A stretch of 64,000 nt of DNA from Gemmiger sp. An50 (GTDB taxonomy: Bacteria; Bacillota; Clostridia; Oscillospirales; Ruminococcaceae), in contig NZ_NFID01000003.1 of assembly GCF_002161595.1 (NCBI RefSeq), positions 186,001 through 250,000 of the forward strand, read 5' to 3'. Below, piece after piece: positions 1 through 8,653 of this stretch (position 1 is the first letter of the stretch; each line of letters opens with the position of its first letter). The notes below the pieces were generated by a model, which did not search any database, was not told where the DNA came from, and worked only from the letters and a program-made list of their open reading frames with translations. The position numbers and the translations under genes were made by a program.

Positions 1-222
1 CTGTCCTTCCTGCAGGCGATCCGGCCCCAATACGTGGTGGTCGGCTGCGGAAAGGACAACAGCTACGGCCATCCCCATGACGAAGCAATGCAGAATTTCG
101 CCGTGGTGGGCGCACAGGTGCTGCGCACCGATGAGGACGGCAGTGTGGTCATTGCGGCCACCGAGGACGGACTGCAGTGCTACACGGCTTCCGGTGGCCA
201 GCAGGCGGACAGCGCAGCCTGA
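1..222 (+). CDS. MBL-fold (ComEC/Rec2-like) hydrolase, 3' end only
   Basis: This is the last 73 codons of a gene entering from the left edge in frame 1. The residues seen (VVVGCGKDNSYGHPHDEA, then VLRTDEDGSVVI) match the C-terminal end of the metallo-beta-lactamase domain of ComEC/Rec2 proteins and related stand-alone secreted MBL hydrolases, where the GHPH stretch sits late in the domain. The metal-binding HxHxDH part is outside the window, so whether a competence membrane domain precedes it cannot be told. The DUF3006 gene 15 bp downstream is the usual partner of the stand-alone secreted type, which I favour over full ComEC. Confidence 0.75.
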   Translation: MSFLQAIRPQYVVVGCGKDNSYGHPHDEAMQNFAVVGAQVLRTDEDGSVVIAATEDGLQCYTASGGQQADSAA

Positions 223-237
223 GAAAGGAGAAGCGCG

Positions 238-480
238 ATGAACGAGCTTTGTATCCTGGACCGGTGGGAGGGGGACACGGCGGTGATCGAGGTCACCGAT
301 GAAGAGGACCGCACCCATTGGCAGAAGGCGGACCGCAGCGAGCTGCCCCCGGATGCCCGGGAGGGTGATGTGCTCACCCGAAGCGGGCAGAGCTGGCAGG
401 TGGACCAGGCGGCCACTGCCGCCCGCCGGGAAAAGATGGCCCGGCGGCTGGCCCGGCTGAAAAACCGGGGAAATCCCTGA
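238..480 (+). CDS. DUF3006 domain-containing protein
   Basis: An 80-residue acidic protein starting MNELCILDRWEGDTAVIEV, the hallmark opening of DUF3006 (a small beta-rich domain read as Ile-Leu-Asp-Arg-x-Glu-Gly-x-x-Ala-Val). The C-terminal 25 residues are basic and probably helical (ARREKMARRLARLKNR). The start is supported by GAAAGGAG placed 6-9 bases upstream. It follows an MBL-fold hydrolase gene by 15 bp, a pairing common in Firmicutes, so the two are probably one transcript ending at the hairpin after the stop codon. No biochemical function is established for the family. Confidence 0.8.
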   Translation: MNELCILDRWEGDTAVIEVTDEEDRTHWQKADRSELPPDAREGDVLTRSGQSWQVDQAATAARREKMARRLARLKNRGNP

Positions 481-494
481 ATCCAACAAAAAAG

Positions 495-543
495 AAAGCG
501 GCGGCGCATACGGAAGGCTTTTCCGTGTGCGCCGCCGCTTTTT
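495..543 (+). terminator. Rho-independent terminator after the DUF3006 gene
   Basis: A 19-20 bp GC-rich stem (AGCGGCGGCGCA paired with TGCGCCGCCGCT) with a short loop, flanked by A's on the left and T's on the right. It begins 15 bases after the stop codon. Confidence 0.8.
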
Positions 544-562
544 GCGTGCGGACGGTCCGCAA

Positions 563-598
563 CAAAAAACTCCCCTGTGCGGGTGCACAGGGGAGTGA
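563..598 (-). terminator. Terminator of pyruvate kinase gene
   Basis: Stem ACTCCCCTGTGC / GCACAGGGGAGT around a GGGT loop; on the minus strand it is followed by a run of T's. It lies just beyond the pyk stop codon. Confidence 0.8.
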
Positions 599-616
599 AA
601 AAGCGATTCAGAAGAA

Positions 617-2359
617 TCAGACAGGCATGGTCTGGATGGTGCCGCGTACGCAGTCCACAGAAACCATGGTCTCGTCCTTCAGCAGGCGAGTGGCGTTGGC
701 AACACCAACGATCACAGCCTTGCCCAGAGCCAGACCGGCGATGGCGGCGTGGCTGTTCATGCCAGCCTCCTCAACGATCACGGCATTGGCCTCACGCATG
801 TAGGGCAGCATGTCGTTGTTGGTGTAGGGAACCACCAGCACGCAGCCGGGCTTGCACTTGCTGGCAACCTCTTCGGTGTTGCGGCAGATGCACAGAGCGC
901 CCTTGGCGTTCTGGTTGCCGATGCCCACGCCGCTGGCCAGGAACTCACCGACCATGTGGACCTTGATCATGTTGGTGGTACCGGAAACGCCCACGGGAAC
1001 ACCGGCGGTCACAACCACCAGGTCGCCGCTCTGCAGCAGGCCGTGCTCCACAGAGGTCTTAACAGACAGCTCGACCAGCTCGTCGGTGCTGTTGGCGTAG
1101 GGCATCAGGATGGGATGCACGCCCCAGCTCAGGGCCAGGTGACGCTGGGTCTGCTCGTCCAGCACGCAGGCGATGATGGGAGTCTCGGGACGGCCCTTGC
1201 TCAGCAGGCGGGCGGTCTCACCGCTCTTGGAAACGGTGATGATGGCGGTAGCCTTGATGTCGGCTGCGGTGGTGCAGGCAGCATGAGCGGTAGCAGCAGC
1301 GATGCTCAGGCGGGTATCCAGGGGGCTCTTGCGCATGTGCTCGATGTAGCTGGAGTCGCTCTCGGTGCGCTCGGCGATGGCGGCCATGGTGCGAACGGCC
1401 TCCACGGGGAACTTACCGGCAGCGGTCTCGCCGCTCAGCATGATGGCGCTGGTGCCGTCGTAGATGGCGTTGGCAACGTCGGTGATCTCGGCACGGGTGG
1501 GACGGGGGTTCTCCTGCATGCTCTCCAGCATCTGGGTAGCGGTGATAACGGGCTTGCCGGCGGAGAAGCTGTGGTAGATGATGTCCTTCTGGATCATGGG
1601 GATCTCGGTGAAGTCGATCTCAACGCCCATGTCGCCGCGGGCAACCATGACGCCGTCGGCAGCAGCCAGGATCTCGTCGATGTTGTCGATACCTTCGCGG
1701 TTCTCGATCTTGGCGATGATGCGGATGTTGGACTTGTGCTCGTTCAGCAGGCGGCGGATATCCTGGATGTCCTGAGCGCTGCGGGTGAAGCTGGCGGCGA
1801 TGAAGTCGTAGCCGTTCTCGATACCGAACAGGATGTCCTCCTTGTCCTTCTGGCTCAGGTAAGGCATGGACAGGGAAACGCCGGGCACGTTCACGCCCTT
1901 GTTGTTGCTGATGGGGCCGCTGTTGTTTACCAGGCACTCGATGTCGGTGTTGGTCACAGCGGTAACGGTCATGCTGATCAGGCCGTCGGCCAGCAGCACG
2001 GTGCTGCCCACGGAAACGTCGCCGGGCAGATCCTGATAGGTGATGGAGCAGATGTCCTTGTTGCCTTCCACGTCACGGGTGGTCAGGGTGAACTTCTGGC
2101 CGGCTTCCAGCTTGGTCTTGCCGCCGGCGAACTGCTTCAGACGGATCTCGGGGCCCTTGGTGTCCAGCAGAGCAGCCACGGGGCGGCCCAGCTCCTCACG
2201 CAGAGCCTTCAGCTTGTCCAGACGGCCCTTGTGCTCCTCGTAGTCGCCGTGGGAAAAGTTGAAACGGGCAATGTTCATGCCGGCCAGGATCAATTCGCGC
2301 ATTACGCCCTCTTTGTCGGTAGAGGGGCCTAAGGTGCAGATGATTTTCGTCTTACGCAT
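617..2359 (-). CDS. pyk: Pyruvate kinase with C-terminal PEP-utilizer domain
   Basis: Catalyses phosphoenolpyruvate + ADP to pyruvate + ATP, the last step of glycolysis, in the cytoplasm. The protein (580 residues) begins MRKTKIICTLGPSTDKEGVM, the pyruvate kinase N-terminus, and carries MVARGDMGVEI with the catalytic metal/substrate residues, followed by TQMLESM. It is about 100 residues longer than a minimal pyruvate kinase because of a C-terminal phosphohistidine-type swivelling domain containing GMNSHAAIAGLALG, an arrangement common in Bacillus and Clostridia. In this extra domain the usual T-x-H motif reads S-H, and its role in the enzyme is not settled. AGGAGG precedes the ATG, and the gene has its own promoter and terminator. 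Confidence 0.97.
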   Translation of the reverse strand: MRKTKIICTLGPSTDKEGVMRELILAGMNIARFNFSHGDYEEHKGRLDKLKALREELGRPVAALLDTKGPEIRLKQFAGGKTKLEAGQKFTLTTRDVEGNKDICSITYQDLPGDVSVGSTVLLADGLISMTVTAVTNTDIECLVNNSGPISNNKGVNVPGVSLSMPYLSQKDKEDILFGIENGYDFIAASFTRSAQDIQDIRRLLNEHKSNIRIIAKIENREGIDNIDEILAAADGVMVARGDMGVEIDFTEIPMIQKDIIYHSFSAGKPVITATQMLESMQENPRPTRAEITDVANAIYDGTSAIMLSGETAAGKFPVEAVRTMAAIAERTESDSSYIEHMRKSPLDTRLSIAAATAHAACTTAADIKATAIITVSKSGETARLLSKGRPETPIIACVLDEQTQRHLALSWGVHPILMPYANSTDELVELSVKTSVEHGLLQSGDLVVVTAGVPVGVSGTTNMIKVHMVGEFLASGVGIGNQNAKGALCICRNTEEVASKCKPGCVLVVPYTNNDMLPYMREANAVIVEEAGMNSHAAIAGLALGKAVIVGVANATRLLKDETMVSVDCVRGTIQTMPV

Positions 2360-2449
2360 TCGTAAAATCCTCCTAAATACTCTCTTCTCAAATATCTATC
2401 CACAACGCCTCCGAAGCGGAGACGGGGTCGCTTTTTGCTCGCCGACCCT

Positions 2450-2478
2450 ATTATATAATAAAAAAATCATTCGTGAAA
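2450..2478 (-). promoter_or_regulatory. Sigma-A type promoter of pyk
   Basis: On the minus strand TTTCAC, 17 bases, TATAAT. It lies 91 bp upstream of the pyk start; the leader contains a weak GGGTCG/CGACCC stem. Confidence 0.65.
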
Positions 2479-2583
2479 GGGGTCCCGGCAAGCTTTCGGA
2501 AAAGTATATGCAATCATACCAATTAAATAAAAATTTAACAGAATATTTTATTGCATTTTTTCAACAAAGCCGGTGGGATATAC

Positions 2584-2612
2584 TTAACTTTTTGGGGCAA
2601 ATACGATATAAT
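2584..2612 (+). promoter_or_regulatory. Promoter of deoB
   Basis: TTAACT, 17 bases, TATAAT, ending 42 bp before the deoB start codon. The -10 is perfect and the -35 matches four of six positions. Confidence 0.6.
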
Positions 2613-2654
2613 GAAACAACACCCTACAGCCAACGAAAAGGAGGCAGAAACAAT

Positions 2655-3830
2655 ATGGCAAAACGAGTGTTTTTAGTAGTACTGGACAGCTTCGGCGTGG
2701 GCGCCGAGCCGGATGCGGATAAATTTGGGGATGTGGGCGCTAACACCCTGGCGTCCATCGCCGCCAGCAAGGCGTTCGATACCCCCAACATGAAGAAAAT
2801 GGGCCTGTTCAATCTGGACGGTGTGAGCTGCGGCGAGCCCGCGGCCCGGGTGCTGGGCACCTGCGCCCGCCTGCAGGAGGCCAGCAACGGCAAGGACACC
2901 ACCATCGGCCACTGGGAGATCGCGGGCGTGGAGAGCGAGCGCGCTCTGCCCACCTACCCGAACGGCTTCCCCAAAGAGGTCATCGAGGAGTTTGAAAAGC
3001 GCACCGGCCGCAAGGTGATCTGCAACGCCACCTATTCCGGCACCGAGGTGCTGAAGGATTACGGCGAGGAGCACATGCGCACCGGCGCGCTGATCGTGTA
3101 CACCTCGGCGGACAGTGTGTTCCAGGTGGCCGCTCATGAGGAGATCGTACCGGTGGCTCAGCTGTACGAATACTGCCAGATCGCCCGGGATATGCTCAAG
3201 GGCGAGCATGGCGTGGGCCGCGTGATCGCCCGGCCCTTCGTGGGCACCTGCGCGGCGGACTTTCAGCGCACTCCCCGCCGCCACGACTACTCCCTCAAGC
3301 CCCCCAAGAAGACCATGCTGGATGCCCTCAGCGCCGCAGGCAAGGCCGTGATCGGCGTGGGCAAGATCTACGACATCTTCGACGGCGAGGGCGTCACCGA
3401 GACCATCCGCACCTCCGGCAACACCGAGGGCATCAAGGTGATGCTGGACCTGGCCGACCGGGATTTCGAGGGCCTGGCCTTCATCAACCTGGTGGACTTT
3501 GATATGGTCTACGGTCACCGCCGCAACATCGACGGCTATGCCGCCGCGGCCACCGAGTTCGACCAGGGCCTGGGCGAGATGCTCAAAAAGCTGCGGCCGG
3601 ACGATCTGTTTATCATCACCGCCGACCACGGCTGTGACCCCGGCTTTACCAAGACCACCGACCACACCCGGGAATACGTTCCCATGCTGGCGGCGGGCAG
3701 CAGCGTGAAGGAGAACAACAATCTGGGCACCGTGCTGGGCTTCGGGGCCATCGGCAAGACCGTCTGCGCCTATCTGGGCGTGGAGGCAGAGCTGGCGGGC
3801 CAGGATCTGAGCGAGCGGATGTTTGTTTGA
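2655..3830 (+). CDS. deoB: Phosphopentomutase
   Basis: Interconverts (deoxy)ribose 1-phosphate and 5-phosphate, feeding nucleoside sugars into the pentose phosphate pathway. The 391-residue protein fits the family length. It starts MAKRVFLVVLDSFGVGAEPDA, holding the first metal-binding Asp, and contains GKDTTIGHWE near the phosphorylated Thr, and TADHGCDPG then TDHTREYVPML with the C-terminal metal ligands of the alkaline-phosphatase fold. I chose the ATG at 2655 because AAAGGAGG lies 8-14 bases upstream; the frame is open farther 5' but that part has no family similarity. It stands alone here, without deoA or deoD neighbours. Confidence 0.96.
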   Translation: MAKRVFLVVLDSFGVGAEPDADKFGDVGANTLASIAASKAFDTPNMKKMGLFNLDGVSCGEPAARVLGTCARLQEASNGKDTTIGHWEIAGVESERALPTYPNGFPKEVIEEFEKRTGRKVICNATYSGTEVLKDYGEEHMRTGALIVYTSADSVFQVAAHEEIVPVAQLYEYCQIARDMLKGEHGVGRVIARPFVGTCAADFQRTPRRHDYSLKPPKKTMLDALSAAGKAVIGVGKIYDIFDGEGVTETIRTSGNTEGIKVMLDLADRDFEGLAFINLVDFDMVYGHRRNIDGYAAAATEFDQGLGEMLKKLRPDDLFIITADHGCDPGFTKTTDHTREYVPMLAAGSSVKENNNLGTVLGFGAIGKTVCAYLGVEAELAGQDLSERMFV

Positions 3831-3927
3831 GATGCATTTGCGGTAAGGCAGAATTTTTTCAAATCCTTTAAATTTTTTTGAAAAAGTTGCAATAAAAAAC
3901 CGCGCCCTTTCGTTTATTATATGGCGG

Positions 3928-3955
3928 CCGCGGAGCGTTGCTCCGCGGTCTGTTT
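3928..3955 (+). terminator. Hairpin between deoB and the DUF218 gene
   Basis: Stem CCGCGGAGC / GCTCCGCGG around GTT, followed by TCTGTTTATT. It could end deoB transcripts or act as an attenuator in the leader of the next gene; the T-run is imperfect. Confidence 0.45.
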
Positions 3956-3971
3956 ATTAACAGGGGAAAGT

Positions 3972-4790
3972 ATGAAACTGTACGGAAAGGGTCTCGTGAA
4001 TATCAAACTGATCATTGTGTGGGTGCTGGCGGTATATTTTCTTGTGGACAGCATTGTCCGGTCGCTGCGCTCCAATTTCAATTTCGGCATGCTCATCATG
4101 TATGCCATTACCGCCGGGCTGTGGGTCTATGGCCTGTTCCACCGGCAGATCGACGCCTTCTGTGCCGCCGGGGTGGGCCGGGTGCTGCGCATCGGCTTTT
4201 TCTGCGGCGTGGGCGTATTCTGTGCGCTGCTGGCCTTCGTGGCCCTCAGCGGCTATACCGACCAGCCTCAGGGCGATGAAAAGGCGGTGGTGGTGCTGGG
4301 CGCCGGGCTGCGCAAGGACGTGCCCAGCAAGCTGCTGGTCTGCCGGCTGGAGAAGGCGCTGGAATACCACGAGGAAAACCCGGACGCGGTGATCGTGGTC
4401 ACCGGCGGCCAGGGACCGGGCGAGACCATCCCGGAAGGGGTGGCCATGGCCAAATGGCTGGCCGAGCGGGGCGTGCCGGAGGAGCAGATCATCGTGGAGG
4501 ACAAAAGCACCTCCACCGAGGAGAATCTGCTGTTTGCCCGCCGCCTGCTGGAGGAGCGGGGCATTGCAGCCACCGAGCCCATCGTGGTGGTGACCAACGC
4601 CTTCCACTGCTACCGGGGCGGAGAATACGCCCGGATGGTGGGCTTTACCGATGTGGACGCACTGCCTGCGTCCATCGGGCTCAATTCCATTATGCCCTGC
4701 TATTTCCGTGAGGTATTCGCGGTATTGTATTACTGGGTCTTCAAAAGCAGCCGGACCGGCTGGATGCTGCAGTTTGTGGGCATCTTCTGA
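3972..4790 (+). CDS. YdcF/SanA family (DUF218) membrane protein
   Basis: A 272-residue protein with three predicted membrane segments (about residues 10-28, 36-55 and 68-92) followed by a soluble DUF218 domain. The domain shows the family's VVVLGAGL opening, VVTGGQG, the EDKSTSTEENL stretch and VVVTNAFHCYR, in the expected order. YdcF/SanA proteins are linked to envelope integrity and vancomycin tolerance in enterobacteria, but their reaction is unknown. The start at 3972 is supported by CAGGGGAAAG just upstream. It may share transcription with the ABC cassette 38 bp downstream, though no functional link is evident. Confidence 0.85.
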   Translation: MKLYGKGLVNIKLIIVWVLAVYFLVDSIVRSLRSNFNFGMLIMYAITAGLWVYGLFHRQIDAFCAAGVGRVLRIGFFCGVGVFCALLAFVALSGYTDQPQGDEKAVVVLGAGLRKDVPSKLLVCRLEKALEYHEENPDAVIVVTGGQGPGETIPEGVAMAKWLAERGVPEEQIIVEDKSTSTEENLLFARRLLEERGIAATEPIVVVTNAFHCYRGGEYARMVGFTDVDALPASIGLNSIMPCYFREVFAVLYYWVFKSSRTGWMLQFVGIF

Positions 4791-4828
4791 CGGTTGGCTG
4801 GAATCCGATAAAATGAAGAGGTGAAATC

Positions 4829-5623
4829 ATGGCGCCAATTATCCGTGTGGAACACCTGCGTAAGGTTTACCGGGTGGGTCACGAAAAGGTCATTGCGCTG
4901 AACGATGTGAACCTGGCCATTGAGCCGGGGGAGGTCTGCTGCATCGTGGGCCCCTCCGGCAGCGGCAAGTCCACCCTGCTCAATCAGCTGGCAGGGCTGG
5001 AAAAGCCCACCAAGGGACATGTGTTCATCGGCAAGCATGACATCAGCGAGATGACCGAAAACGAGCTGGCGAAGTTCCGCCAGGAGCATCTGGGCTTTAT
5101 CTTCCAGAGCTACAATCTGCTGCCCAACCTGACGGCGGCGGAAAACGTGGCTCTGCCGCTGATGTTCAAGGGCGTGGGCCGCAAAGAGCGAATCAAGCTT
5201 GCCACCCAGGAGCTGAAAAAGATGGGTCTGGGCAAGCGGGCGGGCCACAAGCCCACCGAAATGAGCGGCGGCCAGCAGCAGCGGGTGGGCATTGCCCGGG
5301 CCTTTGTGGCCAAGCCCAAGGTCATCTTTGCAGACGAACCCACCGGCAACCTGGACAGCCAGACCACGAAACAGGTGCTTTACCGGATGCTGAATATGGC
5401 AAAGGAAAACGGCATTACCTTTGTTATGGTCACCCACGAACGGGACCTGGCCGCAGTGGCGGACCGGGTGGTCACCATCAAGGACGGCAAGGTGGAGAGC
5501 GATGTGGTGATGGACGCCGAAGCCAAGGCAGCGGCCATGGCTGAGATGTTCAGCGAGATTATGGAACAGGAGGCCCCGGCGGAACCCAACACCACGGTGC
5601 CTTTGAATAGCGAAAAACAGTGA
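4829..5623 (+). CDS. ABC transporter ATP-binding protein (MacB/LolD type)
   Basis: The 264-residue ATPase of a three-gene ABC system. It contains Walker A GPSGSGKSTL (about residues 43-52), the signature MSGGQQQRVGIAR, Walker B VIFADEPTGNLDS and the switch His in VTHERDL. The PTGNLD wording is typical of the LolD/MacB/FtsE class, which works mechanically on periplasmic or cell-surface partners rather than importing solutes. A C-terminal tail of about 45 residues rich in Ala, Glu and Met follows the domain. The next gene starts 13 bp downstream, and an FtsX-type permease follows it. Confidence 0.95.
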   Translation: MAPIIRVEHLRKVYRVGHEKVIALNDVNLAIEPGEVCCIVGPSGSGKSTLLNQLAGLEKPTKGHVFIGKHDISEMTENELAKFRQEHLGFIFQSYNLLPNLTAAENVALPLMFKGVGRKERIKLATQELKKMGLGKRAGHKPTEMSGGQQQRVGIARAFVAKPKVIFADEPTGNLDSQTTKQVLYRMLNMAKENGITFVMVTHERDLAAVADRVVTIKDGKVESDVVMDAEAKAAAMAEMFSEIMEQEAPAEPNTTVPLNSEKQ

Positions 5624-5636
5624 GGAGAAGAAAACC

Positions 5637-7106
5637 ATGAAACAGAGCATCAAACGGATCAGCGCCGTTCTGGCCATGGCCATGGCACTGAGCGCATTCA
5701 GCGCCTTCGGCGTATTCGCCGAGGGCGAGAGCACCGCCCCGGCCAGCGCCCCCCAGAGCGCGGTACAGCAGGCGGAAAGCGGAAGCACTGCCCCCACCGC
5801 CACGCCCACGGTAACCCCCGCTCCGGACCCCACCGAGGTTCCCACGCCGGAACCCACCGAAGTGCCCGTGGCGCAGGTCGGTTCCTACGATATTTCTCTG
5901 GTGGATGGCCGCGACAACCTGTGGGACTGGGACGAGCGCGCCAATGTAACCATCCATTTCACCAACGGTGAGACCGTGAGCAGCGCCCGCCTGGTGAACA
6001 ACGGCACCTTTGCGGCCGATAACTACGGCACAGTGGATGTACCGGCTTCCGGCGGCAGCATCACCTTCAGCAATGTGCGCTACAACGGCGGCGGCAACAT
6101 CCTGCAGTTCGAGCTCACCACCACCACGGCCGGTGTAGTCACGCAGTCCATCACCATCGCCCAGTGCATGGACGTGAACCCCAACCCGCCGGAGCCCACC
6201 CCCACTCCCGAGCCGGTTCCCACCGAGAAACCGGAATATGACTACCCGAAGATCCTGGTCAAGGACTTCTCCTTCGGCGGCAACAGCGTGGAAGCCGGCA
6301 AGGAGTTCACCCTGGAGCTGACCCTCTTCACCACCAGCGGCAACGCCAACCTGCAGGACGTGATGGTGGGCCTGAACTTCGGCGAGCTGAAGGGTGTTTC
6401 TCTGGCCAGCGGCAGCATGAATACTTATGTGGGCGAGATGGCTCCCAACACCACCAAGACCATCAGCTATAAGATGATCACCGACGCCGCCATCGAGCCG
6501 GGCGCCATCAGTATCAATGTAAACCTGACCAGCAAGAACGGCGAGGCCGCCACCGCGCCCATCTCCATCCCGGTGACCCAGCCCGAGCGGTTTGACATCA
6601 CCAACATGGAAGCCCCCGAGACCATCATGATGGGTGAGGAAGGCTACCTGTCCGTCACCTTTGTAAACAAGGGCAAGAGCGCCATCAACAACCTCTCCGC
6701 CGAGATCCAGGGTGAGAACCTGGCCAACCCCGGCCAGAGCCAGTTCCTGGGCAACATCGCCGCCGGTACCGAGAACTCGGTGGACTTCAGCGTGATGGCT
6801 GCGGCCGAGGGCACCATCAACGGCAAGGTCATCCTGAGCTACGAGGATGCCAAGGGCGAAGTGAAAACCCTGGAGAAGGAGTTCTCCTGCACCGTAGAGC
6901 CCATGATGGATATGGGCATTGACCCCATGGACCCGGGCATGATGGACCCCACCATGACCGAAACCGCTCCCGGTATGCCCATCTGGGGCTGGGCGCTCAT
7001 CGTGGTGGGCGTTGTGGCTGTGGTTGTTGTGGTCGTAGTCGTGATCAAGAAGAAGCAGAAAGCAAAGAAACTGGCTCAGTTGGAGGATGAAGATGAAGAT
7101 ATCTGA
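5637..7106 (+). CDS. Secreted, membrane-anchored S-layer-like (COG1361-type) ABC partner
   Basis: A 489-residue surface protein: signal peptide at residues 1-29 ending at FGVFA-E, a Ser/Thr/Pro-rich linker (about 30-80) with repeated PTEVP/TPEPT wording, two or more beta-sandwich segments, a Met-rich patch (DPMDPGMMDPTM) and a single C-terminal membrane helix followed by KKKQKAKK. Proteins of this architecture, often grouped as COG1361, are frequently encoded between an ABC ATPase and a MacB-like permease, as here. It is probably the extracellular component of that machine. Its cargo is unknown. The reading frame overlaps the permease gene by 14 bp, which suggests coupled translation. Confidence 0.85.
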   Translation: MKQSIKRISAVLAMAMALSAFSAFGVFAEGESTAPASAPQSAVQQAESGSTAPTATPTVTPAPDPTEVPTPEPTEVPVAQVGSYDISLVDGRDNLWDWDERANVTIHFTNGETVSSARLVNNGTFAADNYGTVDVPASGGSITFSNVRYNGGGNILQFELTTTTAGVVTQSITIAQCMDVNPNPPEPTPTPEPVPTEKPEYDYPKILVKDFSFGGNSVEAGKEFTLELTLFTTSGNANLQDVMVGLNFGELKGVSLASGSMNTYVGEMAPNTTKTISYKMITDAAIEPGAISINVNLTSKNGEAATAPISIPVTQPERFDITNMEAPETIMMGEEGYLSVTFVNKGKSAINNLSAEIQGENLANPGQSQFLGNIAAGTENSVDFSVMAAAEGTINGKVILSYEDAKGEVKTLEKEFSCTVEPMMDMGIDPMDPGMMDPTMTETAPGMPIWGWALIVVGVVAVVVVVVVVIKKKQKAKKLAQLEDEDEDI

Positions 7107-8565
7107 TCTGCTGCGTCTCAGCACGGATAATCTTCGCCGCCGCAAAGGCCGCACCGCACTGACGGTGATCGGCGTGGTGGTAGGCACCTTTTCCATCATC
7201 GTGATGATCAGCCTGGGCATTGCCAGCAACGCCCAGAACGAGGCCATGCTGCAAAGCTGGGGTGATCTGACCCAGATCACCATCAACAACTACCAGTGGG
7301 GCGCGGCCAGCGGTGATGTGCCGGTGCTGGACGATAAAATGCTGGATCAGCTGCGCAGCTATGAGCATGTGGTGGCAGTGACCCCCATGTATCGGGACAA
7401 TAACCTGAACGCCCAGGTCTACGCAGGCAAAAATGACCGTTACGAGGCCTATGTCTGGGAAATGTACGGCGTGGACATGGACGCATTACAGGCCATGGAT
7501 TATAAGCTGATCAGCGGCAGCTTTGTGGCCAGCGATACCAATCTGGGCAAAAAGAAGATCCCGGTGCTGATCGGCGAGCATTTTGCCTATGAATTCCAGG
7601 ATACCCGCAAGAGCTATAACAGCGGTAAGCGTCAGCGCTATTGGGGCGAAACCGACGCGCTGGGAAACCCGGTGGAGCCCTTCTTCGATGTACAGAAGGA
7701 AAAGCTTACCCTGCGCCTGATGGCTTACGATAAAAACGGAAACGAAAAGACCGAGGACTATCAGCTGGTGGTTATGGGCGTGTTCCAGCAGGATGACGCC
7801 AAGCAGTATTTCACCAATGCCGGTGTTGTCATGCGGGTGTCGGATATGCAGATGCTCAGCAAGGCCTACCAGAAGCTTTCCGGCAACAAGGGCAACAGCG
7901 GCGGCGTGATGATTTCCTCTGCCGGCGGCCGGCCAATCCAGCAGAAGGATAACGGTTATGAAAACGTCTATGTGAAGGTAGACGATGTAGACAATGTGGC
8001 TGAGGTGGAGGAGAAAATTCAGGATTTGGGATATGAGACTTCTTCGATGACCCAGATTCGCGAGGAGATGCAGGCCAGCGTAGCCAAGAGCCAGATGATT
8101 TTGGGCGGCACCGCCGCCGTGGCATTGCTGGTGGCGGCGCTGAACATCGCCAACACCATGATGATGTCCATCTATGAGCGCACCAAGGAAATTGGCGTGA
8201 TGAAGGTGCTGGGCTGCGAGGTGCGCAAGATTCGCAACATGTTCCTGGTGGAGGCTGGTGCCATCGGCCTGCTGGGCGGCGTGATCGGTGTGGCGCTCAG
8301 CTACGCGGCCAGCGCAGTGCTGAACAATCTGACCACGATTGCGGCCCTGTTTGGCGGCAAGATCGATCTGAGCGGCCTGATGGGCAGCTTCGGCGGCGGC
8401 TACTATTATGGCATGGACGGCGGCAGCGCTGCCATCTCCATGATCCCGCCCTGGCTGGTGCTGCTGGGTCTGGGCTTCTCCACCCTGGTGGGTGTGCTCA
8501 GCGGCCTGTGGCCCGCCATCCGCGCCACCAAGATCAGCGCGCTGGAAGCCATCCGGCACGAGTGA
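7093..8565 (+). CDS. MacB/FtsX-family ABC transporter permease
   Basis: A 490-residue permease with the MacB topology: an N-terminal helix (LTVIGVVVGTFSIIVMISLG), a large extracellular domain (about residues 50-330), then three membrane helices; the 'NTMMMSIYERTKEIGVMKVLG' region between them is the conserved coupling element. I prefer the ATG at 7093 because GGAGG ends six bases before it; an ATG at 7087 abuts the ribosome-binding site. Together with the ATPase and the secreted protein upstream it forms a MacB-like machine that may export or release a peptide or lipid, or transmit a signal. A bidirectional terminator follows. Confidence 0.93.
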   Translation: MKISDLLRLSTDNLRRRKGRTALTVIGVVVGTFSIIVMISLGIASNAQNEAMLQSWGDLTQITINNYQWGAASGDVPVLDDKMLDQLRSYEHVVAVTPMYRDNNLNAQVYAGKNDRYEAYVWEMYGVDMDALQAMDYKLISGSFVASDTNLGKKKIPVLIGEHFAYEFQDTRKSYNSGKRQRYWGETDALGNPVEPFFDVQKEKLTLRLMAYDKNGNEKTEDYQLVVMGVFQQDDAKQYFTNAGVVMRVSDMQMLSKAYQKLSGNKGNSGGVMISSAGGRPIQQKDNGYENVYVKVDDVDNVAEVEEKIQDLGYETSSMTQIREEMQASVAKSQMILGGTAAVALLVAALNIANTMMMSIYERTKEIGVMKVLGCEVRKIRNMFLVEAGAIGLLGGVIGVALSYAASAVLNNLTTIAALFGGKIDLSGLMGSFGGGYYYGMDGGSAAISMIPPWLVLLGLGFSTLVGVLSGLWPAIRATKISALEAIRHE

Positions 8566-8592
8566 TTTTTTTAAAAGCGCAGAATACAAAAT

Positions 8593-8632
8593 AAAAAGCT
8601 TCGGAGTGCCCAGGCACTCCGAAGCTTTTTTA
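8593..8632. terminator. Bidirectional terminator between MacB-like permease and antiporter genes
   Basis: Seventeen-bp stem AAAAGCTTCGGAGTGCC / GGCACTCCGAAGCTTTT, with A's and T's on either side, serving both converging genes. Confidence 0.85.
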
Positions 8633-8653
8633 TGTCCTTAGGGAAAATGCAGA

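Noticed and set aside
749-2332. A 527-codon open frame opposite pyruvate kinase
   Set aside because: The minus-strand pyk is certain; high GC keeps antisense frames open, and the product is low-complexity with no ribosome-binding site.
2259-2654. N-terminal extension of phosphopentomutase
   Set aside because: It overlaps pyk and two promoters; the family starts at MAKRVFLVVLD with an ideal ribosome-binding site.
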